Of a stretch of 20,938 nt of DNA, positions 14,901 to 20,938 are shown piece by piece. The position numbers were made by a program, and so were the translations under genes. Numbering within the stretch: the stretch's first letter is position 1; each line of letters begins with the position of its first letter. Under the pieces are notes generated by a model. It did not search any database. It was not told where the DNA came from and saw nothing but the letters and a program-made list of their open reading frames with translations. The stretch lies in NCBI GenBank assembly GCA_016783985.1, contig JADHVM010000007.1, positions 1 to 20,938 on the forward strand, written 5' to 3'. The stretch is from Actinomycetota bacterium. Lineage in GTDB: Bacteria > Actinomycetota > Humimicrobiia > Humimicrobiales > Humimicrobiaceae.

Positions 14901-15450
14901 AGGGGAAATACTTGGACCTCGTCAGCATGGTCATATCAATAGCGTGGGTTTTGAAATGTATTGCCAGATAATGAAAGAAGAAATTGAAAAACTTAAAGGA
15001 AAAACTGTTGAAGAAGATATAAATATAAAAATAGAGTTACCGGTAAGTGTATATATTCCAAAGAATTATATCAGGCATGAAAGAGACAGAGTTAATATAT
15101 ATAAAAATTTAGGGAACGCAAAAAGCACTGAAGAAATTGACAGGCTGCATAAAAGTTTAAATGAAAGATATGGCGAACTGCCTTTTGTTACTAAAAATCT
15201 TTTAATATTAGCAAAAATAAAATATCTTCTCAGGAAAGCAAGAATTGAGAAATTAAGTTTTATTGCTGGCAGGGGTATAATATTTAAAAAAATAATAATG
15301 ACTGAAGAAAATGCTGTTAGAATGAATAAAAGAGATAGGAATCTATTTTATAAGCCGAGGTATAAGGAAGTATTAATAAAAAATGTCGAAGATAACTTTA
15401 AATTAGATTTAGTCTTAAGCAAACTAAATGATATAATAAATTTTATTTAG
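11974..15450 (+). CDS. mfd: Transcription-repair coupling factor
   Basis: ATP-dependent translocase that removes stalled RNA polymerase from lesions and recruits UvrA. At 1158 residues it is normal for the family. The N-terminal UvrB-like module includes GYERVHKVYDKGEFSVRGD near residue 200, the UvrA-binding region. The CarD-like RNA-polymerase interaction domain begins with FSPGDYVIHKTHGLG near residue 500. The RecG-like motor carries Walker A GDVGFGKTEVA (about 648), IIDEEQRFGVQ (about 749), LSATPIPRTLYMT (about 775) and LRGRVGRSSEKAYAY (about 922). A TRCF C-terminal domain runs from about 1020 to 1120. No good ribosome site precedes ATG 11974. ATG 12016 is an alternative (14 residues shorter), also without one, so the exact start is uncertain. 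Confidence 0.96.
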   Translation: MYNYISGFFNINKKMRSIFLENFCDNNLWKKFIKEFKNTAVSAEKNIDKKDSSFLNSLATDESIWPFVVGGVFDSFKVMLLVITSTTDRAYQLADEINSITQGIKIFNYPSLGNGVYLRNKAINFDNLNKRLGVIRNIIEYKKDKPFIIFAASSSLLNSIPASRINSFNLTNIYTGKDYSRDELISRLADSGYERVHKVYDKGEFSVRGDVIDIFDITQGNPIRISFTYDNVDRLFFYNNVDQNPVKYIRRFSIFPNLNPWEVVKVNSMVKDNNNFGQKMLNFIDILKIYVKNFGIIICDPLEVYLKIKSDIDIVEKALSSDNGKLAARNIKIIKSHIAKRDFLESSDSCLKLNLVSPGSEVKDNNTFIFSNIIRQKKSSGNSVIFIKNLKKDLKSGKSIIISISNKKRIEKVKEILLENSISYNSLKNKSFIDLGGKFTAKGVDFNKLKPEIVNIYNGKLYRGFETDSFSLYGELDIYEQIEQLFDDKKITLDREISDFSPGDYVIHKTHGLGIYIEIISKQIKGYKREYFLVEYANNDKLYIPTWNADRIHKYIGDREPKVTALDSRQWDNLKKKVRKSVHKLAINLARLYAGRKSRVGFAFSPDSSWQKEIEDLFPFRETDDQVKAIDYVKSAMQEPRPMDILVCGDVGFGKTEVAIRAAFKAIENSKQVLMLVPTTILASQHYQTFYERYKDYPVILELISRFKTQKEQKRIAQDFKLGRIDMLIGTHRILSGDIKPKDLGLLIIDEEQRFGVQSKEKLKMLKKEVDVLTLSATPIPRTLYMTLTGIRDVVLIGTYPEGRHPIETFVGEKDDALIKMAIERELERNGQVYYIYNRIVGIDEKKYNLSQLLPEARIALTHGQMESKKIERVMQNFINKEYDILITTSIIESGMDISNVNTLIVENSHKFGLSQLYQLRGRVGRSSEKAYAYLFYSSKKSLNLTAFKRLRTLAEYTDLGSGYNIAMRDLEIRGAGEILGPRQHGHINSVGFEMYCQIMKEEIEKLKGKTVEEDINIKIELPVSVYIPKNYIRHERDRVNIYKNLGNAKSTEEIDRLHKSLNERYGELPFVTKNLLILAKIKYLLRKARIEKLSFIAGRGIIFKKIIMTEENAVRMNKRDRNLFYKPRYKEVLIKNVEDNFKLDLVLSKLNDIINFI

Positions 15451-15481
15451 AGAATTTTAAAATAGTAAGAGAGGATTAAAA

Positions 15482-16600
15482 TTGGGAAAAAGAAGCCGCA
15501 GGAAAAAAGAATTACATGCCGGGAGCAAAGAAAAATCAAATGGTGATTTAAAGAGTAAGTTGTCTAAACGCAATAAAATAATAGTAGTAGTTGCAGCAGT
15601 TATTGTAGTTATAGCAATTGCTGCTGTAGTTGTGTTTGTTGTTATGGGTGTCAGATTTGATATGAGTAAGACAATAGCTAGTGTGAACGGAGAGAAGATT
15701 AAACAAAAACAGGTTGATATATATATTGATTTTTTAATGGAACAAAACCCAAGTGTTGACTTGACTGATGATGAAGAAGGATTAAAGGCTTTAGAAGCAA
15801 ATATAATTGATTCACTAATAGTTGTAGAGCTTCTTGATAGATATGCTAGAGAAAATAATATTGAAGTAAGGGAAGAAGAAATTGATGAACAGATTAATAA
15901 AATTATTGAGAATTATCCTTCAGAAAGTGATTTTGAAGAAGATCTGGCAGGTAAAAATATTGGTAGAGATTTCTTAAGAAGCGAAATCCAAAATCAGATA
16001 CTTCGAACTAAGATATTTGATCTCATAACGAATGATATCTCTATCAGTTCAGAAGAAATAGAAAATTACTATAATGAGAATAGAGAAATATTGTTCAAAG
16101 TACCAGAAAGTATAAAGATAAGTCATATTTTAGCGAGAATTTCTTCAGAAGACGATACTGAAATTAGTGATAAAGATAGAAAGGAAGCTTTAGATAAAAT
16201 AAATTATATTAAGGAGCAGCTGGACGGGGGAGAATTATTTGAAGAAGTTGCAAAGAAATATTCAGATGATGAATATAGTGCAGAAAATGGCGGAGACCTG
16301 GGCTATATAAGCAGGGGGCAGACTATAGAAGAATTTGAGAATGCCGCATTTTTACTTGATGCTGGAGAAGTGAGCGAAGTAATCGAAACAGTTTATGGTT
16401 TTCATATAATAAAAGCTACAGATTATAAAGAAGAATATATAAAAGATTTTGAAGAAGTTAAAGATGCGATAGAGTCATTTTTAGATAATGAAACCAAGAT
16501 GAAAAGCTGGGAAAGCTTTGTTTTTTCTCTTATAGAGGCAGCAGATATTGAATATTATACTGATGTTGAAAGTACTTTTAGTAATATTAATGGCGGGTAA
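15482..16600 (+). CDS. Membrane-anchored parvulin-type peptidyl-prolyl isomerase (PrsA/SurA-like foldase)
   Basis: An extracytoplasmic folding factor that isomerises prolyl bonds in secreted proteins. It starts at TTG 15482: GAGG (15471-15474) is seven bases upstream and no ATG lies near the expected N-terminus. A very basic cytosolic segment (1-31) is followed by a Val/Ile/Ala membrane helix (about 32-56). There is no lipobox Cys, unlike Bacillus PrsA, so it is a single-pass anchor. A SurA_N-like helical region follows (SVNGEKIKQKQVD, 67-79, onward). The PpiC rotamase domain spans about 209-315 and shows IKISHILARI, FEEVAKKYSDDEYSAENGGDLGYISRGQ and VYGFHIIKATD. It lies 31 bases after mfd and six before mazG, so it is probably co-transcribed with both. 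Confidence 0.93.
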   Translation: MGKRSRRKKELHAGSKEKSNGDLKSKLSKRNKIIVVVAAVIVVIAIAAVVVFVVMGVRFDMSKTIASVNGEKIKQKQVDIYIDFLMEQNPSVDLTDDEEGLKALEANIIDSLIVVELLDRYARENNIEVREEEIDEQINKIIENYPSESDFEEDLAGKNIGRDFLRSEIQNQILRTKIFDLITNDISISSEEIENYYNENREILFKVPESIKISHILARISSEDDTEISDKDRKEALDKINYIKEQLDGGELFEEVAKKYSDDEYSAENGGDLGYISRGQTIEEFENAAFLLDAGEVSEVIETVYGFHIIKATDYKEEYIKDFEEVKDAIESFLDNETKMKSWESFVFSLIEAADIEYYTDVESTFSNINGG

Positions 16601-16606
16601 AGATAA

Positions 16607-17443
16607 ATGAGATATAAATTAAATAGAAATGATTTAGAAAATATAGACAAGGTAAATGATAGCTCTAAGTTATTTTCTATTCTTATAAATATTATGAAGA
16701 AATTGAGATCAAAAGATGGATGCATGTGGGATAGAGAACAGAGTCATGACTCTATAAAAAGGAATTTAATTGAAGAAACTTATGAAGCTGTAGAGTGTAT
16801 TGAAAGTAGTGATTTAGAGGGATTGAAGGAAGAACTCGGGGATTTAATGCTGCAAATTATTTTTCATAGTCAGATGGCAAGTGAAAATGGTGGATTTAAT
16901 ATAAATGATGTTATGAAAAATATAATAGAAAAACTTATAAGAAGACACCCGCATGTGTTTAAGAATAAAATTTTAAATAGTTGTGATGAAATTCTTGGAA
17001 ATTGGGAGGATATAAAGAAGGCAGAAAGGAAAAAAAGTTTAAAAAAGAAAGATTCTATATTTGCTGATATTCCTAAAATTTTACCTTCACTTCACTATGC
17101 TTATGAAATCCAGAATAGAGCATCAAGACTGGGGTTTGACTGGGATGAGGTTAAGGAAGTTTTTAAAAAAATAAAAGAGGAAATAAATGAGATTAATGAA
17201 GAGTTAAAAAGGGGTAAAAAAGATGCTGTTGCTGATGAAATTGGCGATACTTTGTTCAGTATAGTAAATTTTAGCAGGCATTTAGGGATAGATTGCGAGC
17301 AGTGTTTAAAAAATACATCAAAAAAATTTATCCAGAGGTTTGATTTTATGGAAAAATATGCAAAAGAGAATAATTTAGATTTTAAGAAAATGTCTTTAGA
17401 GGAAAAAGATAAGTTATGGGAAATAGCAAAAAAGAACCTATAA
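16607..17443 (+). CDS. mazG: MazG nucleoside triphosphate pyrophosphohydrolase
   Basis: Hydrolyses (d)NTPs to monophosphates and pyrophosphate and is thought to clean aberrant nucleotides. In E. coli it also lowers ppGpp under starvation. The 278-residue protein has both MazG repeats. The first has LRSKDGCMWDREQSHDSIK, EETYEAVECIE (about 56-66), LKEELGDLMLQIIFH (about 73-87) and RRHPHVF. The second has SRLGFDWDEVKEVFKKIKEEINEINEEL and DEIGDTLFSIVNFSRHLGID. The Glu-Glu-x-x-Glu and Glu-x-x-Asp metal-binding pattern is intact in both. About 30 N-terminal residues precede the conserved core. It follows the parvulin gene by six bases, and pyk starts inside its last 28 bases in another frame, indicating tight coupling. 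Confidence 0.94.
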   Translation: MRYKLNRNDLENIDKVNDSSKLFSILINIMKKLRSKDGCMWDREQSHDSIKRNLIEETYEAVECIESSDLEGLKEELGDLMLQIIFHSQMASENGGFNINDVMKNIIEKLIRRHPHVFKNKILNSCDEILGNWEDIKKAERKKSLKKKDSIFADIPKILPSLHYAYEIQNRASRLGFDWDEVKEVFKKIKEEINEINEELKRGKKDAVADEIGDTLFSIVNFSRHLGIDCEQCLKNTSKKFIQRFDFMEKYAKENNLDFKKMSLEEKDKLWEIAKKNL

Positions 17444-18870
17444 TCAGGAAAACAAAAATAATCTGTACTATTGGACCTGCTACTAGTAGTAAGGAAAAAA
17501 TAAAAGCTCTTATAATGGGTGGTATGGATATTGCAAGATTAAATACCTCTCATAGCAGCAAAAAAGATATTATAAATATTACAAAAAAAATAAGGGAAAT
17601 TTCTGCCAGGTGCAGGAAAAATACAGCAATTATACTTGATCTAAAAGGACCGAAAATAAGGATAGGAAAGCTTTATAGAGAGTTCTGTTTAGAAAAAGGA
17701 GAAAAAATTTATTTTACAACAGAAAATAATTACAGAAGTGATAAGGGTCCTGAAGGTGTAATACCTGTTGATTATAATAATTTTTTAAAGGATATAAAAA
17801 AGGGAGATGCTGTATTTATAGATGATGGCTTAATTGAGTGCAAGGTGCTGGAAGTTCAGGAATCAAAGAAGATTGCAGTTTGTAAAGTTATCGGGGGAGG
17901 AATTCTTAAATCAAACAAAGGTATAAATCTTCCTGGAGTTTTAATTAGTACAAATTCTGTTACAGAAAAGGACCTGGATTTTTTAAGCTTAGGTATAGAT
18001 TTGGGTGTTGATTTTATTGCGCAATCTTTTGTCAGAGGTGCTGATGATATTAAAAAAATTAAAAAAGTTATAAATGATAGAAACAGCAATATAATGGTTA
18101 TAGCAAAAATTGAAAAGCATGAGGCAGTAAATGATTTTAACAATATTCTCAAATATGCTGATGCGATAATGGTTGCAAGGGGAGATTTGGGAATAGAAGT
18201 AAATGCCGAAGATGTTCCAAATATACAGAAAGAAATAATATCGAAATCAAATATGGTTGGAAAACCTGTTATTACAGCAACACAAATGTTGGATTCAATG
18301 ATTAGAAATCCCAGACCAACAAGAGCTGAGGTTAGCGATGTTGCTAATGCTATTCTTGATGGTTCGGACGCTTTAATGCTATCAGGAGAAACTGCTATTG
18401 GTAAATATCCAAAAAAAGTTTTAAAGATGTTGGTAAAAATAATAAATAAGACTGAATTAAATCTAGACTACAGTTTAATTTTACAAAAAAAGCTTAAATT
18501 AAAACATCAAAATATTACTGAAGCAATTAGTATTGCAGCCTGTGAAATAGCAGATTCATTGGATGCAAAAGCTATTATTTCTTCCACTAAATCGGGATAC
18601 ACTGCGAAACAGATATCTAAGAACAGACCAAAAAGTGTGATAATAGGAGCAAGTCCTTATAATTGGGTTTTAAGACAGTTAATGATAAGCTGGGGTGTTA
18701 TTCCAGCTAAAACTAAATTAGTGAAAAATGTTGATGATATGCTAGAGGAAACTGTAAATGTTTCAAAGGATTTGGGATGCATAGATAAAGGTGATAAAGT
18801 AGTTATTACTGGTGGAGTTATGGTAAATACTCCGGGCAGCACAAATTTTATAAAGGTTAGCGAAGTGTAG
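17416..18870 (+). CDS. pyk: Pyruvate kinase, predicted K+-independent type
   Basis: Converts phosphoenolpyruvate and ADP to pyruvate and ATP. The 484 residues contain RKTKIICTIGPATSS (11-25), ARLNTSHSS (about 39-47, usually RLNFSHG), DLKGPKIRIG (75-84), VIAKIEKHEAV with the catalytic Lys, MVARGDLGIEV, TATQMLDSM and RAEVSDVANAILDGSDALMLSGET. A normal C-terminal effector domain follows; there is no extra PEP-utilizer domain as in some Bacillus enzymes. Lys80 sits where rabbit muscle enzyme has Glu117; with Leu76 and Ile83 it matches the potassium-independent class. ATG 17416 lies inside mazG (28-base overlap), with AGAGGA twelve bases upstream. Its stop is only 17 bases from the converging ktrA stop. 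Co-transcription with mazG is likely. Confidence 0.95.
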   Translation: MGNSKKEPIIRKTKIICTIGPATSSKEKIKALIMGGMDIARLNTSHSSKKDIINITKKIREISARCRKNTAIILDLKGPKIRIGKLYREFCLEKGEKIYFTTENNYRSDKGPEGVIPVDYNNFLKDIKKGDAVFIDDGLIECKVLEVQESKKIAVCKVIGGGILKSNKGINLPGVLISTNSVTEKDLDFLSLGIDLGVDFIAQSFVRGADDIKKIKKVINDRNSNIMVIAKIEKHEAVNDFNNILKYADAIMVARGDLGIEVNAEDVPNIQKEIISKSNMVGKPVITATQMLDSMIRNPRPTRAEVSDVANAILDGSDALMLSGETAIGKYPKKVLKMLVKIINKTELNLDYSLILQKKLKLKHQNITEAISIAACEIADSLDAKAIISSTKSGYTAKQISKNRPKSVIIGASPYNWVLRQLMISWGVIPAKTKLVKNVDDMLEETVNVSKDLGCIDKGDKVVITGGVMVNTPGSTNFIKVSEV

Positions 18871-18887
18871 TGCAAAGAATTTAGGAG

Positions 18888-19550
18888 CTAATTATTTGTA
18901 AATTTTAATTTTTTTAATTTTTTATTTTCACCAATAAGTGTTAATATATCGTCTTTTTTAAAGCGGTAATTAATATCAGGCGGTGCTTTTATTCCATTTT
19001 CATTATTTTTTATACTGATAATAGTTACACCATATTTGTTTCTTAAGTTTAATTCAATCAATGTTTTACCGATCATTACATTAGGAGTAATCATTTCAAC
19101 TATACTAACTTCTGGACTGACTTCTAAAAAATCTATTACATTTGAACTTATCAGGCTTTTGGCAACTCTCTCACCCATATCTTTTTCAGGAAATACAATT
19201 GTATCTGCGCCTACTTTGGATAGGACTCGGCCTTGAGTTTTAGTTCCTGCTTTGGCAATAATTTTTTTAGCTCCTTTTTCTTTTAATATAAGGGTTACAA
19301 GTGTTGAATTCTGTATGTATTTTTCTCCGATACATACTATTACTGCTTCAAAATCAGGGATACCTATAGAATCTAAAATATCTGAATCTGTAGCATCACA
19401 TTTTATAACATCTGTGATTTCTTCAGAAATCCTCTGTATGCGATTTTCAGATTGATCCATTCCTACGACTGTATGCCCAGCTTCAGTTAAAGTTCTGGCA
19501 ACACTGATGCCAAACCTTCCTAATCCTATTACTAAAAATTGCTTTTTCAT
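18888..19550 (-). CDS. ktrA: Potassium uptake regulatory subunit, TrkA/KtrA family (RCK domains)
   Basis: Cytosolic gating ring of a Ktr-type potassium uptake system. The 220-residue length corresponds to the single-unit KtrA form rather than the tandem TrkA of E. coli (458). The RCK-N domain starts with FLVIGLGRFG (residues 5-14, GxGxxG), with Asp32 in VVGMDQSE as the acidic nucleotide-ribose ligand, then CDATDSDILDSIGI and AGTKTQGRVLSKVGADTIVFPEKDMGERVA. The RCK-C domain (about 140-217) includes MIGKTLIELNLRNKYGVTIISI and DDILTLIGE. It lies 53 bases downstream of the channel gene on the same strand, so the two form an operon read leftward into pyk. The ribosome site is weak. Confidence 0.93.
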   Translation of the reverse strand: MKKQFLVIGLGRFGISVARTLTEAGHTVVGMDQSENRIQRISEEITDVIKCDATDSDILDSIGIPDFEAVIVCIGEKYIQNSTLVTLILKEKGAKKIIAKAGTKTQGRVLSKVGADTIVFPEKDMGERVAKSLISSNVIDFLEVSPEVSIVEMITPNVMIGKTLIELNLRNKYGVTIISIKNNENGIKAPPDINYRFKKDDILTLIGENKKLKKLKFTNN

Positions 19551-19603
19551 TTTAAGTTATAGTAATTTATATTGTTATAAAAATTTTATGCTATATCCGG
19601 TAA

Positions 19604-20938
19604 TTATCCAATGGTTATTTTTTCTTCAGGATGTATTATTTTATCAACTGTACCCCTCATAGCAATAGCTAATGATAGAGTACTAATTCCAATTCTACCA
19701 ATAAACATACTTAGTATCAATATTATCTTACTGGGGGCAGATAAAGATGATGTAATTCCAGTGCTGAGTCCAACTGTGCCAAAGGCTGATATTGATTCAA
19801 ATAATGCATCCTTTAATGCACATTTCTCAAATACCAGCAGTCCTATTGTGGAAAAAAGAATTATAATAATTGCTGTTATAGTTAAAGTTAATGCTCTACG
19901 AATAAGACTTTCGGGCAATCTTCTCTTAAAAAGTAAAACATGCCTTCTGCCTCTGATAGTGCTCCATGCACCTGCTACAACTGCTGCAAATGTGGTAGTT
20001 TTTATTCCTCCTCCTGTACCACCGGGTGATGCACCTATAAACATCAGTAGAGTTAAGAAAAGGAGAGTAGATAGGTTCAACTTTGAAATATTTGTAGTAT
20101 TAAAACCTGCAGTTCTTGTTGTAACAGATTGAAAGAAACTGGAGATTATTTTTGTTGAGGTTGATGTATTGCTAATAGTTTGTGGATTTTTAAATTCCAG
20201 TAGGAAAAACATAATTGCTCCAACCAGAATCAATCCTGCTGTAAGTAATAATACTATTTTTGCATGTATGGTAAGTCGTTTAGTTCGCCTAAATGAAATA
20301 ATTTCAGAAATAACTGGAAATCCAATTCCTCCAATAATAATCAGTGCCATAAATAATAAATTTAATGGTATGTCAGATTGGAAACCTTCCAGGCTATTTG
20401 AATAAAGAGAAAATCCTGCATTGTTAAAAGCACTTATAGTATGAAAAAGGCTAAAAGTCATCGATGATTTTATAGGATATGAATATTTAAAATAAAAAAT
20501 TAGTGACATTAAAGTAAAGCCTATCAGTTCAATTGTAAATGTAGTTCCAGTAATTATTAAGAAAAATTTAGAGGCGCTGAAGTGATTTCTAACACCATAG
20601 CTTGTATTTATATAAAATTTATCCCTTATATGAATTTTTCTTCCTAAAATTAATCCAAATATTGAGCCAATAGTCATAATTCCCAAGCCACCCAGTTGGA
20701 TTAAAATAAGTATTACTATTTTACCTAAATCAGTAAAATAGGTTGGAGTGTCCTGAACTATAAGACCTGTAACACATACAGCGGATGTGGAAGTAAAAAT
20801 TGCATCAATATAACTTATTTTTCCACTTTCAGTCATTTGAGGTATAGACAGGATAATAGCTCCTATAATAATAGCAGTAATAAATCCTAAAAGGACCTGC
20901 TTTGCAATGTTTTTTTGGGTTTTAGAAGAAAATAATGG
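19604..20938 (-). CDS. ktrB: Potassium uptake translocation subunit, TrkH/KtrB family, 5' end cut by the window
   Basis: Membrane pore subunit of a Ktr/Trk potassium (possibly sodium-coupled) uptake system. The frame stays open from the Met at 20836 to the right edge. The added 34 residues (starting PLFSSKTQKN, then a hydrophobic Ile/Leu/Ala helix) look like the family's first membrane segment, so the start lies outside and 444 residues are visible. The four selectivity-filter loops are recognisable, each with its key Gly: SAVCVTGL, SAFNNAGFS, TTRTAGFNT and SAFGTVGLS. GASPGGTGGGIKTTT in the central gate region is typical. The total length fits KtrB (about 445-450) better than E. coli TrkH (483). 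KtrA follows in the same transcript, and the pair is probably complete as a system. Confidence 0.95.
   Translation of the reverse strand, partial: PLFSSKTQKNIAKQVLLGFITAIIIGAIILSIPQMTESGKISYIDAIFTSTSAVCVTGLIVQDTPTYFTDLGKIVILILIQLGGLGIMTIGSIFGLILGRKIHIRDKFYINTSYGVRNHFSASKFFLIITGTTFTIELIGFTLMSLIFYFKYSYPIKSSMTFSLFHTISAFNNAGFSLYSNSLEGFQSDIPLNLLFMALIIIGGIGFPVISEIISFRRTKRLTIHAKIVLLLTAGLILVGAIMFFLLEFKNPQTISNTSTSTKIISSFFQSVTTRTAGFNTTNISKLNLSTLLFLTLLMFIGASPGGTGGGIKTTTFAAVVAGAWSTIRGRRHVLLFKRRLPESLIRRALTLTITAIIIILFSTIGLLVFEKCALKDALFESISAFGTVGLSTGITSSLSAPSKIILILSMFIGRIGISTLSLAIAMRGTVDKIIHPEEKITIG

Noticed and set aside
18871..18935. Bidirectional terminator between pyk and ktrA
   Set aside because: T-rich sequence is present, but the best hairpin (TTAG-GAG-CTAA) has only four pairs; too weak to call.
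19611..20132. Plus-strand 173-codon frame opposite ktrB
   Set aside because: It is the antisense of conserved KtrB membrane segments, with no recognisable domain.
19604..20836. ATG at 20836 as the start of the potassium channel gene
   Set aside because: The open frame continues to the right edge and encodes a further membrane helix typical of the family, so Met at 20836 is internal.

Overview
The window is AT-rich bacterial DNA with densely packed genes, mostly strong AGGAGG-type ribosome binding sites and some TTG starts. No rRNA, tRNA, CRISPR array, insertion sequence or phage gene was found. The order glmU-prs-rplY(ctc)-pth-mfd-parvulin-mazG is a conserved neighbourhood in Firmicutes and, in a related form, in Actinobacteria. 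The L25 is the long CTC type, the parvulin is anchored by one N-terminal helix, and potassium uptake is of the Ktr type. Together these suggest a low-GC monoderm-like bacterium: a clostridial-type Firmicute, a deep low-GC actinobacterial lineage or a similar uncultured group. I cannot place it more precisely.

Layout. (1) Bases 1-356 hold the 3' part of an O6-alkylguanine-DNA alkyltransferase gene. (2) Bases 357-647 are a non-coding control region with a perfect 13-bp palindrome that partly recurs exactly 120 bp downstream. (3) Bases 648-7437 are a seven-gene accessory catabolic block, all on the + strand: PIG-L/LmbE deacetylase, TIM-barrel sugar isomerase/epimerase, NagB-like sugar-phosphate deaminase/isomerase, Gfo/Idh/MocA oxidoreductase, small VOC-fold protein, creatinase-like M24 protein and M20 amidohydrolase. 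(4) Bases 7615-18870 are a housekeeping run, all +: small CxxC protein, glmU, prs, rplY, pth, mfd, parvulin, mazG and pyk. (5) On the minus strand, converging on pyk, lie ktrA and a ktrB cut by the right edge.

How the genes may work together. The block in (3) looks like a pathway for an N-acylated amino sugar or amino-sugar conjugate: amide or N-acyl removal (PIG-L, M24, M20), sugar oxidation and isomerisation (Gfo/Idh, TIM barrel), and deamination/isomerisation of an amino-sugar phosphate (NagB-like). This is inferred from families and adjacency only; no transporter, kinase or regulator lies inside the window to name the substrate. Three of its enzymes have changes at positions normally conserved for catalysis, which makes this block the most likely place for undescribed biochemistry. 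The housekeeping run links UDP-GlcNAc supply (GlmU), PRPP supply (Prs), translation (L25, Pth), transcription-coupled repair (Mfd), extracytoplasmic folding (parvulin), nucleotide-pool cleaning (MazG) and the last step of glycolysis (Pyk). The pyruvate kinase carries the lysine signature of potassium-independent enzymes, although it sits beside a potassium uptake system.
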